Positions 12,575 through 23,847 are shown, counted from the first letter of the stretch. The stretch is 64,000 bases of DNA from Paramarasmius palmivorus (GCA_037176845.1 JAYKXP010000014.1:124001-188000); one strand, 5' to 3'. A program made the numbers and translations. The notes: generated from the letters alone by a model not told the origin.

Positions 12575-14124
12575 ATGGCTTCCTATTCTTCTTATTCTGC
12601 GACCTCGTCGTCCTCAAGGCTGCCTCAGAATGCGAACAAGAGCTCGTCGTCGACGGTGACAAGAACCAAAATTCTCTTACTCGGGTTGCGGAGGTAGAGG
12701 GTCAACAGCTTTCTCGATCCTTCCGTTTCGCTGACATTGCTTCGTTTCAGGAGTGGTAAAACCTCAATCCAGCAAGTTTTATTCAACAATCTACCTCCAA
12801 AAGAATGTTTCTATCTCGATACTACCATGAGAATCGTCAAGCACACATACGAGTGCGTCATTATCGTCTCGAACCCTTGACTAGGGACTGACTCGTGGAA
12901 CCGAAGTACGATTATACCTCTTGAAGTATGGGATACTCCAGGAAACATTACAGTCGAAACATTGGGTGCTCCTCTTTCACAGTTCTCAACCTTGATATTC
13001 GTTATCGACATCCGGGTCGGTTTCCCATCGTACCCATTGGACCCGACGTCTGACCTCCTCTCAGGACCTCTATAACCAAGCCATATCAAAACTCGTCGAG
13101 TTCATAATGGCGTCGTATCATCAGAATCCTAGTATCAACCTGGAGGTGTTTGTGCACAAGGCAGAGAAGCTGCATGAGGATGACAAGATTGGTGTGTAGG
13201 CCGACCCTTTACTCTTTCCAGCTGACGAAAGTTCCAGAAAACTTTAGACAAATTAACGAACGAGTCGCTGACCGTCTTCTTGATGAGAACCCTGAATATG
13301 AACAAATGCCCCTCAACTTTCACCTGACGTCCATATACGACCATTCCTTGCATGAGGCATTCTCAAGAGTCCTGCAAAAGTCGATAGGCTCGTTACCGTA
13401 TATTGAAGATCTTCTCAATGTTTTCTGTGCTGTGGGCCTTCTTTCTACCTTTCCATTGCTCAATACTCATCGACGTGCTCACAGAATTCACAATCACCAA
13501 AAGCTTTCCTGTTTGATACCAAGTCAAGATTGTATGTTGCAACCGATGCCTCGCCCGTAGACTCGGCAACATATAACCTATGTTGCGATAATCTTGCTAT
13601 GCTGAATTCTTTCAAGCCGCTCTACCGGTATGCTTTAATCTCCAACTTAAACAGCACACCTTACACCAAATTTCCATAGTTCCGTATCAGCAAGCCCACA
13701 ACGTCGGAGACCAATACCACCTACGCCTCCACCTTCTGCATCGTCATCCTCGTCTCTTTCACCCGACCTGAAAGGCTCAGCACCAGGGTCGGCTTCAGAC
13801 GTATCCGCACCTACCACTCCGAGAGTATCGACTACAAGGATTGACTCGAGTCACGATACAAACAATGACGATGGTGCTACCAACTCATCAGAACGAAAAC
13901 CTTCGAAGCAATTGTTCTATCCCTGCGCAGCCACTTCTTTACACTCCTCAACACCAGGCACAACGCTAACATGTCATGCCATCACCGACGAATTGGTCCT
14001 CATTGCACTCCTGCCGACAACCGTGTTTGAAAGCCGAAGGGGTTTGATTGAATATAATGTCGTATTCTTCCGGGAAGGCGTGCAGGAGATATGTGACGTA
14101 GAACGTGAAGCAAGAGGAGGATAG
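12575..14124 (+). CDS. GTR2: Rag-family GTPase Gtr2/RagC
   Basis: Small GTPase that with Gtr1 forms the Rag heterodimer on the vacuole and relays amino-acid status to TORC1. Seven exons give 412 aa: 12575-12693, 12751-12852, 12907-13015, 13065-13191, 13238-13431, 13485-13627, 13680-14124. After a serine-rich N-terminus the P-loop reads GLRRSGKTSI; switch II is EVWDTPGN; the base-recognition region is FVHKAEKL, which resembles RagC-type rather than RagA-type proteins. The following segment LNFHLTSIYDHSLHEAFSRV and FLFDTKSRLYVATDASPVD is characteristic of the Gtr2/RagC C-terminal roadblock region. The last ~150 residues contain a proline/serine-rich insert then a second ordered stretch. WDTPGN replaces the usual WDFPGQ of RagC. 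It shares a 166-bp promoter with VTC4, another vacuolar nutrient-signalling gene. Confidence 0.88.
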
Positions 14125-14246
14125 CCATTCGACATTTCATGAATTAATTCTCATTCTCATTCTCATCAGGATTATAGACGTTGCCAAGTGTATATTTAAC
14201 AGGTATCGCATGAAGTATGATCACCATATATAGACTCGGTTGTAGC

Positions 14247-17200
14247 TTATGTCTCCACATCATACATACTTACAAACTCTTCAAACACCTTCATTCGATC
14301 GCCCAACGCCCGCTCCGAGTGACAATCACGAATGGTTCGCCTACAAAATGAATGAGCTCCCAAACAAGACGATCCCCTCAAAAGACTCGCACCTCTGCTT
14401 GTACCCGTTCTTGTAAGTGAACTCGACCCACTCTTCATCAACATCAACATCCAACACCGCCCCATCCAGAAACATAATCTTGTACCTTCCCCCTTGAGAG
14501 ACACGCGAACCATGCCGGATACACCATCCTACAGATGGTATAAACTTGGACTGTATCCCCGATGTGTTGAGCGGAATCCCCAACGAGTCATCCTTGCACC
14601 AAGTAGGAGTCATATCTGTAGCCTTGAGGTTGAGTGTCTGAGCTATATCAGTGGCCAACGAGTTCTTTTTTCCCGACGACAGCATTTCGGGTTTTGAGAT
14701 AGACGTTGAGAACTTGGGAGGCCTAGGTGCCAGATCAAGGGTAGAAAGGGATCTACCCATCGTCCTCGAAGATCCTAAATTAGGGGCAGAGGAGTGCGAG
14801 ACCCAGGTACTAGTAGACGCAGCTGGTTCGACGGACGCATTGTGTGATTTGTGAGCGCTCTCCAGTAGCTCTGCGGTGCGTAAGAAGCAGATCAAACGAG
14901 ATACACTGTCCCGTTCTTCTTGATCTAGATTGTCGAGTATAGCTAGGCTATGCATGGGTGCGTGACGTGTTCTCGTCTTCCACTCCTTTCCCTGGGGTAT
15001 GTAGCTTGCAATCTCCAAAGATTCTTCTTGTCTAGAGTAGCGTAACCGTCGATTAGGTTGCTCATATTGATGTTTTGCGTTCGGGGTTTGTGGACGGGAA
15101 TCGGCATCCATAGATGATTCTTCCAGGTATAAAACTTCTACATCTCCAGGTGAATCATTGGCCATGAGAGTGCACCGAACACCGTAATCGTAGAAGACGA
15201 CCTGGAGAGGGAAAGAAATCGGATCCATTCTGCCTATAGACATTGATAATGTCCCTGACCTTGGGTGTCCGCTGTTTGATTCTTGTCAGCAGAGTATTGG
15301 CGTCATTGTAAGGCTTCCAGTATCGACGGGGCAGTGTCTCAAGCGTGTAAACCGCAGAAGGCTGCAAGAGATGGCCAGGAGTGACGTCCAGCTCCTCGTG
15401 AATCTCAATCTAAGTATGGTCAGCATCACCACTACAATATGCTCACATCACGTACTTTATCGCCCGAGGAACTAATAACAATAACTTCCTTTCCTCTTTG
15501 ACCACGGCGGCGCTCACCTTCTCTAAAGTCCACAAAGAGCGAGCGAGATGACAAGATGGTAAGGGTCCCATTGACGGTTTTATGCGTCCTCGGAGGTAGC
15601 ACGCCAGTTTTCAGTGCAGACGGGCGGCTGGTCCCAATCGGAAGTGCGTCTAAATCCTAGATGGGGATGAGATAAATTCCTACTTTCGGAGTAGAATAAT
15701 TGTGCACCTCATCACACGAACGTGCGTCGCCATTGCTGGAAGAGTCATCACCGCTGAATTCGGAAGCTGTCGGTAGTTCTGGGTGCAGTCGGGGCCCTGT
15801 TTTCGACGTTGATGATCTGTAGATTGACGATAAAGTAGAAGTCGTGTTGACTGATGGACGTGAAAGTTTGAGAGACGAAGATTTGAGTTTTGGCTTGAGA
15901 TGCAGATCATCTAGAGGTTCTGATGCTTTTAGGGTAGGATCCGAGGCGATTCTTCTTCCGCCAACTTTCAAGCTACCAGTAGAAACCTCATCGCTGAGAA
16001 TTCGTCGAAGGTCTGCATTCTGAATTTCCCGAAGAGGGAGTCTAACACGGGGTGTCTCGTCGGACTTGTTGTTTGTAGTAACACGTTGAGACAAAGGTGC
16101 ACGAAACGCGAACGGTCGAGGTTTTGATGGTTTTGAGTGGTGGGCGATGTAGCGCCTCTTGCGGATTGTCGTTGTAGGTTGATTTGGACTTGACACCGAA
16201 GAAGGGATGCTTGAGTAGTTCTCGAAGGTGAAGACGGTTCGACAGGTCCTGTCAGTAATTCAACTCCAGTGATGCTGCCCTACAGAAAATGTCACGTACA
16301 GGGTCAAGGAGGCCTTTGATGAGGTCATTTGCCACTGAAGATACACTGCTCGGAATAGTATACCTGGCTCGTAGGATGTTGGACAATACGTTTCCAGATG
16401 ACGTCTTCAGCAACGATGATCAAATGTGAACTTCGCTATAGCAGTACACAACGTACCTGAAAGGGTAATTCTCCAGAAACGCATCTGTAAATGATTACGC
16501 CCAAGGACCAAAGATCCGAAGAGCAGTTGTACGGTTTTCTTGATAGGATTTCTCTGGCAAAAAGCAGTCAGCGCAACTGACATCGATTCCTTGACAGTGA
16601 CATACGGAGAAACAAATTCCGGGGTCTGGAGGAACCACTCGTTCGTCTCATCTTGAGAAGGAAGGCGTGTAGCTAAAGTAAAGCTAGATAATTTCTTTGG
16701 AAGTTTCGTTAGCACCGTACAAGCACGAAGTATGGGCGAGACCTACAACGCGTCTATCTGCTGTTAATAAGACATGGTCAGGATTGATATTTCGATGAAC
16801 GATAGCCTCCTTGCTGAGGTACGACAGAGCGTCGAGCAGAGGTTTCACGATCGTTCGGGTATCGGCTTCGGGCAGAGTTGAATTGCGCTCAGTCTGCAAC
16901 AGGTCGGATAAAGTGCCCGCAGGACAAAACTCGAGAACTTGATATCGGTGTTGAGGTGATGAAAATGTGGAAAAGAGCGAGATTATGTTGGGGTGATATA
17001 GAGCTTGATGGAGTGTATCCGATACTCCAATGTCTTCGTAGTCATGAGATCTCTGAAAGTAATGTTACTGCACGCCTCGGACAAAGCTCAGCGAGACGCA
17101 CTCTTTTGAGGACAACTGCTCGGCCTTTCAAACGCCCACGCGTGCATTTAGCTTCCAATATGCAGAAGACACGTCCAGAATCCGCCAGCTGTTGAACAAT

Positions 17201-17321
17201 GTCATAATTCTGAACGATTTTCCTCAGTACACGAAAGCGCCTAGGGAAGGAGTGTGCTCGCCTCTAGCTTGTCCTTTTCCTCCGATAATGCCAGGTCGGA
17301 TCTCCAGCTGGAATGAGACAT
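14247..17321 (-). CDS. PLK4/SAK-like protein with degenerate kinase domain and polo-box region
   Basis: Twelve exons, 836 aa: 17262-17321, 17102-17209, 16747-17052, 16606-16694, 16457-16553, 16300-16404, 16114-16248, 15708-16064, 15456-15656, 15260-15409, 14393-15201, 14247-14340. Intron 1 (17210-17261) is GC-AG; the junction at 16065-16113 is the least certain. The kinase fold is recognisable (LENYDIVQQLADSG, VVLKR, YHPNIISLFSTF, SPEILSRKPYNC, SSDLWSLGVIIYRCVSGELP, LRELLKHPFF). However the catalytic loop is HRNINPDHVLL instead of HRD, the metal-binding DFG is SFT (KLSSFTLATRL) and the glycine loop is degraded, so phosphotransfer is unlikely. The C-terminal half resembles the cryptic polo box of PLK4: HKTVNGTLTILSSRSLFVDF, REGERRRG, LPRRYWKPYNDAN, and VGWCIRHGS with RYKIMFLDGAVLDVDV. 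Likely role: a non-catalytic scaffold or cell-cycle regulator; this is inference. Confidence 0.82.
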
Positions 17322-17605
17322 AATAAAGATAGTGCAAGTGACGAAAAACAAGAAACGAAGCGTCCGTTCAAGACTGGTCAAAGATGATGGAGGTACATGA
17401 AAAAGAGGTAAGGCGCTTGAATTGACATATGCTTTCGCTGTGCCTGCAATCGGAATGCGTGTATATCTCTTCGTCTTCGTAAACGACACGCACAGTATGA
17501 TATAATACGAGAACCAGAATGTAGATATATATTTTGCATAACGAGCGAGTATTGAGCGGTGTCAATGGCCAAGAAAAAGGTGTATAGAAGCAGACACAGT
17601 ATTCC

Positions 17606-18641
17606 TTATCGCTGAAAGTTCATCGAATAACCACCCTGACCATTAGGAACGAATTGAAAATTATCTGTCGATAGTCCGAATCTCCCTGTGAGATCGTTGA
17701 AGATCAATGGCCAGCCCAGTGCATAAAATATAGCTGCTCGTACCCAAAATACTGTTCCCGATCCCTTTCAGCTGGCCTAGCATCTCAGCTGTCTCTCTTT
17801 TCTGAGCTTCCTCTACGCGTGGCTTCAACAAAGTCAGCTTCCGCTCAGCATCTTTCCTGTCTTTCGATGCCTCTGGTAGCAGCTCGACCAACTTCTGATA
17901 GTCTGTGGGAGTAGATCGTCACTAACTTTCGGAAAGAGATGTACCGAATTGTAGCAACCTTCTTGCGCAGAGGCCAACGAACTCCATGAATTGATCCTTT
18001 CGTTCGAGGTAGCACGTCTCTGTAACGCTTTCACGTACTGAGGGTCGTCGAGAAGTGCTAGTCTTGCGGTTAATATTTGTTCATGAATATAGACACCCAA
18101 ACCCACATTGTGAACATGCGGCGACTACTTCCTTGTCTTCACCCTGCGCATGTCAACGGGAGAGTAACAGCAATTCCTACGTATCAAACTCACCAACTTC
18201 ATGTAACATGCTGCAATATTCGCGTTCAGAGTTGCCCGAGTTTTAGCGAATGGATCTTCTTGGGGTGGTGAATCGTCGTCGTCTTCTATGGAGGGGTCTT
18301 GTTCTGGCCGTTTTCCGGTAGCAGACTTTGCCTCGGAATCATCCTTTCCACCTCCTTCATCCAGTTCATCGTCAAGTGTCTCTGCGGCCGTTTTCACTGC
18401 TTTCTTCTTCTCTTTCCGTTTTGGAAGATTGCCCAATGCCACCTGATAACTTGCCAATGCTTCACCCCACTTCCCAGCTTTAAAGTGTTCATTGCCTTCG
18501 GATTTCAATTGATCTGCGTATTCAAGGAGATTCTGGAGAGGTATAGCACAAGATCATGTCAAAAAAGAGACTTACCGGAATATCAATAGGTTCAACAGTT
18601 GTCCTGCTCGTCTCAGGCGTGTCTGATTCTGACAATGACAT
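17606..18641 (-). CDS. TTC1: TTC1-like tetratricopeptide repeat protein
   Basis: Adaptor-type protein with TPR repeats. Six exons give 259 aa: 18576-18641, 18194-18532, 18107-18143, 17959-18057, 17744-17902, 17606-17685. The first TPR (LKSEGNEHFKAGKWGEALAS) is interrupted by an acidic lysine/glutamate-rich insert; repeats resume with ATLNANIAACYMKL and YVKALQRRATSNERIN. The C-terminus (KLTLLKPRVEEAQKRETAEM, LGQLKGIGNSILGRFGLSTD, NFQFVPNGQGGYSMNFQ) is the conserved tail of TTC1-type proteins, recalled from family knowledge. TTC1 homologues bind chaperones and G proteins; cytosolic location is inferred. It lies 284 bp upstream of the PLK4-like gene on the same strand. Confidence 0.85.
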
Positions 18642-18799
18642 GGAGGAATGATGATGGGAAAGCGCGGCCCGAGGACAACTCCCAACAAGTAATATTAGAA
18701 TCTTATATTGTAGGGATAGAAGAAACAAGCTAGCGATACAAGATTAAAAACCTGGAAGTTATAGTAAAGTATAAGGGATCCAAATATAATGTAAATCGA

Positions 18800-19504
18800 T
18801 CAACACCTTTGGCGAAACCAAATTTCTGGCTGCCAGAGCTGGCCGCCTCTATGCACGAGCCCAGTCACAACCAGATCTTCCAACCGCAATGGTCCACCCC
18901 CAATCCTATACGCCTCGAAACCTCTCGCAACCTTCACACCCTTGGCAATGATGCCGTTCCAATAGTCTCGTATGGCAGAGAGGACATAGTGCAACAGGTA
19001 CTCTCTGTCAAGAGAACCACGTTTCGTGGAGAATTCCTTATCCCCTACGTCGTTTGGATAGCCAGGCCACTTGATTTTGATGGTGAGCTTCGCGTACTGT
19101 CGTGTCGGATCCGGTCCATAGACATCAAGTACGCGATCCCGTGAGCCAACAATCAATGGCTTTCCAATGGTGTAGTTCTTGTCCGCCAGCATTGGAATGT
19201 ACGCAAGATTTACATCTACACCGGGACAGGATGCTCTTTCCAGGGTGAAAACGATTGGCCGGAAGGGAGGTTCCCGAGCGGAACTTTTCGGCTCGTACGC
19301 AGGTTGCGGTAGGTAAGAATACCCGCTCAGGCCAGAGACAATCATAGACCCAGAAGTCGACTGGGTAGAGGGTGAATAGGTTGGATGGCGAGAGTTAGGT
19401 GAGGAGTGGGCGTAGCCAGTATTGGCATAAGCTATGGCAGCGTATGGATCTGCCCGAGTCAAGGGGCTGATGTATCGGCAAGCGTTGGTGTTGTTGTGGC
19501 TCAT
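18800..19504 (-). CDS. Uncharacterised family protein, member A
   Basis: Single exon, 234 aa. I do not recognise the function. The N-terminal ~85 residues are low complexity, rich in Ser, Tyr, Pro and Asn. The rest is a compact domain shared with the proteins at 20931-22448 and 39093-40272. Shared landmarks are a PIVF/PITF/AISF strand, a KIKWPGY motif, a helical stretch before GFEAYRI, and the near-invariant end LVVTGLVHRGGQLWQPEIW. There is no signal peptide or membrane segment. A TATA-like box lies 57 bp upstream of the start codon. It is divergent from member B, with 1.4 kb between start codons, suggesting inverted duplication. Confidence 0.75.
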   Translation of the reverse strand: MSHNNTNACRYISPLTRADPYAAIAYANTGYAHSSPNSRHPTYSPSTQSTSGSMIVSGLSGYSYLPQPAYEPKSSAREPPFRPIVFTLERASCPGVDVNLAYIPMLADKNYTIGKPLIVGSRDRVLDVYGPDPTRQYAKLTIKIKWPGYPNDVGDKEFSTKRGSLDREYLLHYVLSAIRDYWNGIIAKGVKVARGFEAYRIGGGPLRLEDLVVTGLVHRGGQLWQPEIWFRQRC

Positions 19505-19561
19505 AAGGGGCGAAAGTAAAAGCTGCTAGTGTATTGCAGCCTCCAGAAAGCAAGGCGCAGG

Positions 19562-19568
19562 TTATATA
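19562..19568 (-). promoter_or_regulatory. TATA box of family member A
   Basis: On the minus strand the sequence reads TATATAA, 57 bp upstream of the start codon at 19504. Spacing is consistent with a short 5' leader. Confidence 0.5.
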
Positions 19569-20866
19569 CACACCTCGGTTGTGGCTTGCATCCTGAGCAG
19601 ATGGGGTGGCATTGTTTTTTTATGACTGTTCTAGCGTCCAAGCTAGTGTTTGGTTACTACCTCACCAAATTGCCACAGAATAAATGAGGTTTAAGAATAT
19701 TCATCTTTGGGGTGCCACCATTAGTAGTCATGGTACGTTGAACGGTTGCTCACCCGAAAAAAAATTGCATGCATGATACGGGAAGAACGCCACGGCACCA
19801 AGGATCGTACGCGTTTCATCCTTGAACTCTGCTCCTGTACAAGCTCGAGAATATCCATGGAGAGTTTATGCAATTGCAACTTCTCATGCGCCGAGATGAG
19901 ACGGAAGTAGACTGCAGGAGTGGGTGGTGGTAAGGAACAGAAGTGGTACATGATTTGAGCGCTTATTTCTTTCCTCCGACTATCATCCTCCGACTATCAT
20001 CATCCTCGCAAAAAATTTTGCTTGGTCGGACGCCTCTGACAGTGAAGAGAAATATGCATTTCCCCTTGCTATCACCTAGTATGTGAATTATCTCAAAGCT
20101 TCACGTTCACTCTACTAACAAGAAAAAGATAGATACTGAGCGTCAGATGTCGAAAGCAAAATGATATATAATTTGGGGTTTTTCAGGATCTTTTAGGGTA
20201 CCTACGCCTAAAGTTCCTCTGGATTGGCACATAAAAGATCATCGTTACCCGATCCGAACTCAATCTCAGTGGTTGAAGCCCTGCCGTCATCCCAACTCAG
20301 AGGAGAAATGGGTCTAAAATGACCCTGGAGGAACTAGCACATCCACTTCGCAAGCGCAAGGAGATACCTTCGACATTCGTGAGGCTATTAGTACGGACAC
20401 TCTTATGTTATCAATGCCACACTCATTATGTCACGACAGCTCAACAAGAATCCGTCCCTTCGATCTGCGCTGCGCAATGTAGCATTGTCAGCCAAATTAT
20501 GGGATGAGTGAGGAAGCGCCCCAAAGAGCGCGAGTTTTGTGCATACACGGGAGCGGAGAGACAGGGGACTTACCAAATAAACGCAGCAATTGGGACAGTT
20601 TTCTGGCGCTGTCGAAGTTACTGCATGAAGCGACAAAGTGGGCGCCATTGGTGTGGATCTGCAGGACACCGCAATGGATACTCCTCATCCTCTCAACGAA
20701 ATCTTCACCGATTACACGTCCATTGGTTTCACTCTTGTTCGTAGGCTGAAGTAGAATCAGCTACGCTTGGACCAGCCCATTTTGCATTGTCACCCAGTCC
20801 CGACGTGGCCCAAGTTCAATTGTTCCCCCAAAATGGACAGGCCACACCGGCCACGATCTATAGGGC

Positions 20867-20874
20867 TATATAAG
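20867..20874 (+). promoter_or_regulatory. TATA box of family member B
   Basis: TATATAAG lies 56 bp upstream of the start codon at 20931, preceded by a GGCC-containing stretch (GGCCACACCGGCC). Confidence 0.55.
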
Positions 20875-20930
20875 TGTCCTTCGAATACCGATGACTGCCA
20901 TTACCTCCCATAGCCACGGACGCAATCGCC

Positions 20931-22448
20931 ATGAATAACTACAGCACTTACGACTTCACAACCGACGCCTTCGGTTTCGATTCTGGGTTCGGCGCGGCTT
21001 CGTTCCCGCAGACTGCCAACCCATCTGGTACAAATGCGTACGACTCCGGAGCGTTTTACGACGAGTTTGCCCAGTATGACGTTGGCGAAGCTCACACTCA
21101 GGCCGGCACAAACTACCCTAATTCCTTCCAGAATGCCGATCCTTATATGCCAGCCGCCAAACCCTCTGGCATGTACAATCAGTTTTCTTCGCGCACACAT
21201 GGTGATGCGTATGCCGGTAACGCACATGCCAATGTCCATAGTCGCGACTTGCATACAAATGGCATATACACGACCACTTCACACAGCAGTGCCAGTGGTT
21301 TTGGGCCCAGCAGTGACCTATATGGTGGTAATGGATATTCTAGTAGCCATGTGCAGCATCTGCACAACAGTGACTCTTATGCGACCACTTGTAACGATGT
21401 CGGCCGTTACACTACCACTCAGGATCTCTATGGATCCACTCCACTCCACCAACCCTTCCAGCCAAGTGTCGCTTACTCCCAACCACCACCACAGCCTCAC
21501 GCTCAAGTCCCAAATCCTTCGCGCCATGTGATACAACCGGATCCGTACAACGACGCCGTTGACATGTATTCAGGTGTTCCGTACAACTCTGGATACAGTG
21601 CTCCCTGCAATGTTCCTCCTGTCTCGACGTCTCAAATGCACCACCTCGCAGTCCCCCCAGCCCCAGTATCCGCTAGTCCCAAATATCCTCAACAGCCAGA
21701 GCCAAAAGCGCGGGAGCAGAAACTTGCCCGGCTTCCCGCCAAGGAAGCCCCCTACAACGACTCTGCAAGAGTATATTCGACTTCGCCATACACCTCAGGA
21801 TATAAACTATCCTACCACGTCTCACGCGCTACGTCTTCCCAAAAGTATCCTCTCGCACCACCCCCGCCACCCGCTTCCACCCCAATAATTCCAGCTCCAC
21901 TTCTGTCCCAGAATAGGTACATGTTTGTGCCCCAAATTCCTTTCCCAGACGGCAAATCCACTTTCGCACCGATCACCTTCTGCCATAGTGGTACCTCTGT
22001 ACCCGGAATCAAACTTTCCACTATCCTCGCCACCAAGATGAAACCTGCGGGGATCAGTCCAGACCTATCCAATGCTCAGATTGCGCACGGACGAGATGTC
22101 GCGTTGGACGTAATGTATCCGTCAGATCCGTCGAGAGACTACGAGAAGCTGGTCTTGACGATTGTTTGGCCTGGATATTCTAGGGAGAAATATCAGAGGC
22201 GCTTATCGACTTACTCGACGACTTCGGGTAATTTGACCAGGGAGGCGCTGCTGTTCTTTGTTGTTAGGGAGATCCTCGAGTATCGGCGGTGGATAGGGAA
22301 AAGGAATGTATTGTTGGAAGATGGATATGAGACGTGGAACCTGAGTAGAATCAATCCGGAGGATCTCGTTGTCACTGGCCTGGTACATAGGACTGGGGCG
22401 ACATGGCAGCCTGAAATATGGGCACCAATAGGCGGAAGGGCTTCGTAA
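20931..22448 (+). CDS. Uncharacterised family protein, member B
   Basis: Single exon, 505 aa. Function not recognised. The N-terminal ~330 residues are strongly biased to Tyr, Ser, Asn, Pro and Gly (prion-like or intrinsically disordered in appearance), opening MNNYSTYDFTTDAFGFDSGF. The C-terminal ~160 residues form the family domain: PITFCHSGTSVPGIKL, a central TIVWPGYSREKYQRR, then EDLVVTGLVHRTGATWQPEI. It is longer than member A mainly because of the disordered N-terminus. The gag-only LTR element is inserted 227 bp past its stop codon. Confidence 0.78.
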   Translation: MNNYSTYDFTTDAFGFDSGFGAASFPQTANPSGTNAYDSGAFYDEFAQYDVGEAHTQAGTNYPNSFQNADPYMPAAKPSGMYNQFSSRTHGDAYAGNAHANVHSRDLHTNGIYTTTSHSSASGFGPSSDLYGGNGYSSSHVQHLHNSDSYATTCNDVGRYTTTQDLYGSTPLHQPFQPSVAYSQPPPQPHAQVPNPSRHVIQPDPYNDAVDMYSGVPYNSGYSAPCNVPPVSTSQMHHLAVPPAPVSASPKYPQQPEPKAREQKLARLPAKEAPYNDSARVYSTSPYTSGYKLSYHVSRATSSQKYPLAPPPPPASTPIIPAPLLSQNRYMFVPQIPFPDGKSTFAPITFCHSGTSVPGIKLSTILATKMKPAGISPDLSNAQIAHGRDVALDVMYPSDPSRDYEKLVLTIVWPGYSREKYQRRLSTYSTTSGNLTREALLFFVVREILEYRRWIGKRNVLLEDGYETWNLSRINPEDLVVTGLVHRTGATWQPEIWAPIGGRAS

Positions 22449-22675
22449 AGTGTATCGGGTGGAGCAGCTCTTTGAGCTGAAACCTGTTATTTAGCGTTGT
22501 GTACGTTCGTCGATAGCATATAAAGTTTTCTAGTCATGTAACCTGTACGTTCATCAAGAATGGGGGTGAAAGATTGTTTGCAGACACGCATTCACTCACC
22601 TGCCGCGACGGGTCCATTAAAGTCGGAGGCACCATCTCCCAACCAATTGATCTAAATGTATTCAAACAGAAAAAT

Positions 22676-22902
22676 TGTTGTAGTTACTGTTTAGAGCGAG
22701 TGCACGGTGAATGTAGTAGAAGTTTCTCACGCCTTCCATCTCTTTCTCCTCGTCGTTCCGCCTCCACTTCTTACTAATTACTTACTCAGATTCCTCAGTA
22801 GCTTACTGATACATAGAACATTCTAGATACTTACCTGTACATATAAAAGCCAGTAGATACTTGTAGGTATCATGCAATACATTCAATACCTAATCCACAA
22901 CA
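22676..22902 (+). repeat. 5' LTR
   Basis: 227 bp, starting TGTTGTAGTTAC and ending CCACAACA (TG...CA ends). It holds a TATA-like ATATAAAAG at 22841-22849. It appears identical to the right copy. Confidence 0.93.
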
Positions 22903-22990
22903 GGTTATGGGCCCCGCCAGCCTGAACTGAACAGTCTCTCGTTTATCTCGTCCTTCTCTGCCGCTCTCGTCCTTCTAAATCCGTCTCGCC

Positions 22991-23800
22991 ATGTCGATTG
23001 CCGACGCCACCACCAGCGCTTACCGTATCCAGCATCTTTCCGGTGCCGAAAATTATTCCACCTGGAAAATCAAGATGTCCGACATTCTCACGGACATGGG
23101 TCTCTACGACTACGTCTTTGGCATTATCCCCAAGCCCGAAGATGCCAAGAGTGACAGCGCCAAAGCCTGGCAAAAGAAAGACCGGCAAGCTCTCTCTGCG
23201 ATCCGACTCCGTGTTGGAGATGAGCCGCTCGTGTACATTGCCGATGCCGAAACATCCGCCGCCGCCTGGAAAACCCTTTCCGACATGTACCAGCCCAAAG
23301 GGGCAATAGGGATCATTCTCGCACGTCGAAAATTGTTCCGTGCCGAGTGCCTTGAAGGAGAAGACATCGAGGAGCACATACGTACCATGACACGCTACCG
23401 CCAGCAGTTGACCGCCCTCAATTCGAAGATCACCGACGACGAATTCTCCATCACCCTTCTCACATCTCTTCCCGAGTCCTGGAATTCATTTATTCAAGGT
23501 ATCGACACCTCCTCACTCGGAGATTCCTCTCGCGTCATTGCCCGCATTCTGGAGCAGGCACGCCGTCAAGACGCCAAGCCATCATCCGACGACGTCGCAT
23601 TAGCCGCCCGTGCCAAAGCCAAAGGAAAGGCTAAAGGCAAATGTTTCCGTTGCGGAAATTCAGGTCATTTCATTCGCGATTGCCCCGAACCTTCCGAATC
23701 CTCCAGCTCAGAGTCTGAGGATGAATCACCCCGCCGTCATTCCAAACGCGAAAAGACAACAGCCGCCGTTGCCGTTTATGATTCGGACTACACATTTTGA
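22991..23800 (+). CDS. Retroelement Gag protein with zinc knuckle
   Basis: 269 aa capsid-type protein. Residues ~10-30 (YRIQHLSGAENYSTWKIKM) are the N-terminal motif of copia-type Gag. A central helical region follows (AWQKKDRQALSAIRLRVGDE, AAAWKTLSDMYQPKGAIGI, MTRYRQQLTALNSKITDDEF), as in the UBN2/retrotransposon Gag family. A basic segment (ARAKAKGKAKGK) leads to one CCHC zinc knuckle CFRCGNSGHFIRDC (C-x2-C-x4-H-x4-C) that would bind RNA. The tail is Ser/Glu rich. The frame is intact, so it is probably translated and could package its own RNA. No pol follows the stop. Confidence 0.92.
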   Translation: MSIADATTSAYRIQHLSGAENYSTWKIKMSDILTDMGLYDYVFGIIPKPEDAKSDSAKAWQKKDRQALSAIRLRVGDEPLVYIADAETSAAAWKTLSDMYQPKGAIGIILARRKLFRAECLEGEDIEEHIRTMTRYRQQLTALNSKITDDEFSITLLTSLPESWNSFIQGIDTSSLGDSSRVIARILEQARRQDAKPSSDDVALAARAKAKGKAKGKCFRCGNSGHFIRDCPEPSESSSSESEDESPRRHSKREKTTAAVAVYDSDYTF

Positions 23801-23847
23801 TGTCCCATCAACCACTATTTCCCCATTCGTCATTTCCCGCCCCCGAC

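Larger units (their letters stand above)
19505..20930. other. Divergent intergenic region between family members A and B
   Basis: No gene supported. It contains the promoters of both flanking genes. A 14-bp unit CCTCCGACTATCAT is directly repeated twice at about 19974-20001. Short reading frames around 20320-20750 have no recognisable motif. Confidence 0.5.

Noticed and set aside
16114..16196. Alternative frame at the kinase/linker junction of the PLK4-like gene (SSPNQPTTTIRKRRY)
   Set aside because: It is open but would need a frameshift after HPFF. A 49-nt intron (16065-16113) joins the kinase frame to the linker frame instead; I keep this as the least certain junction.
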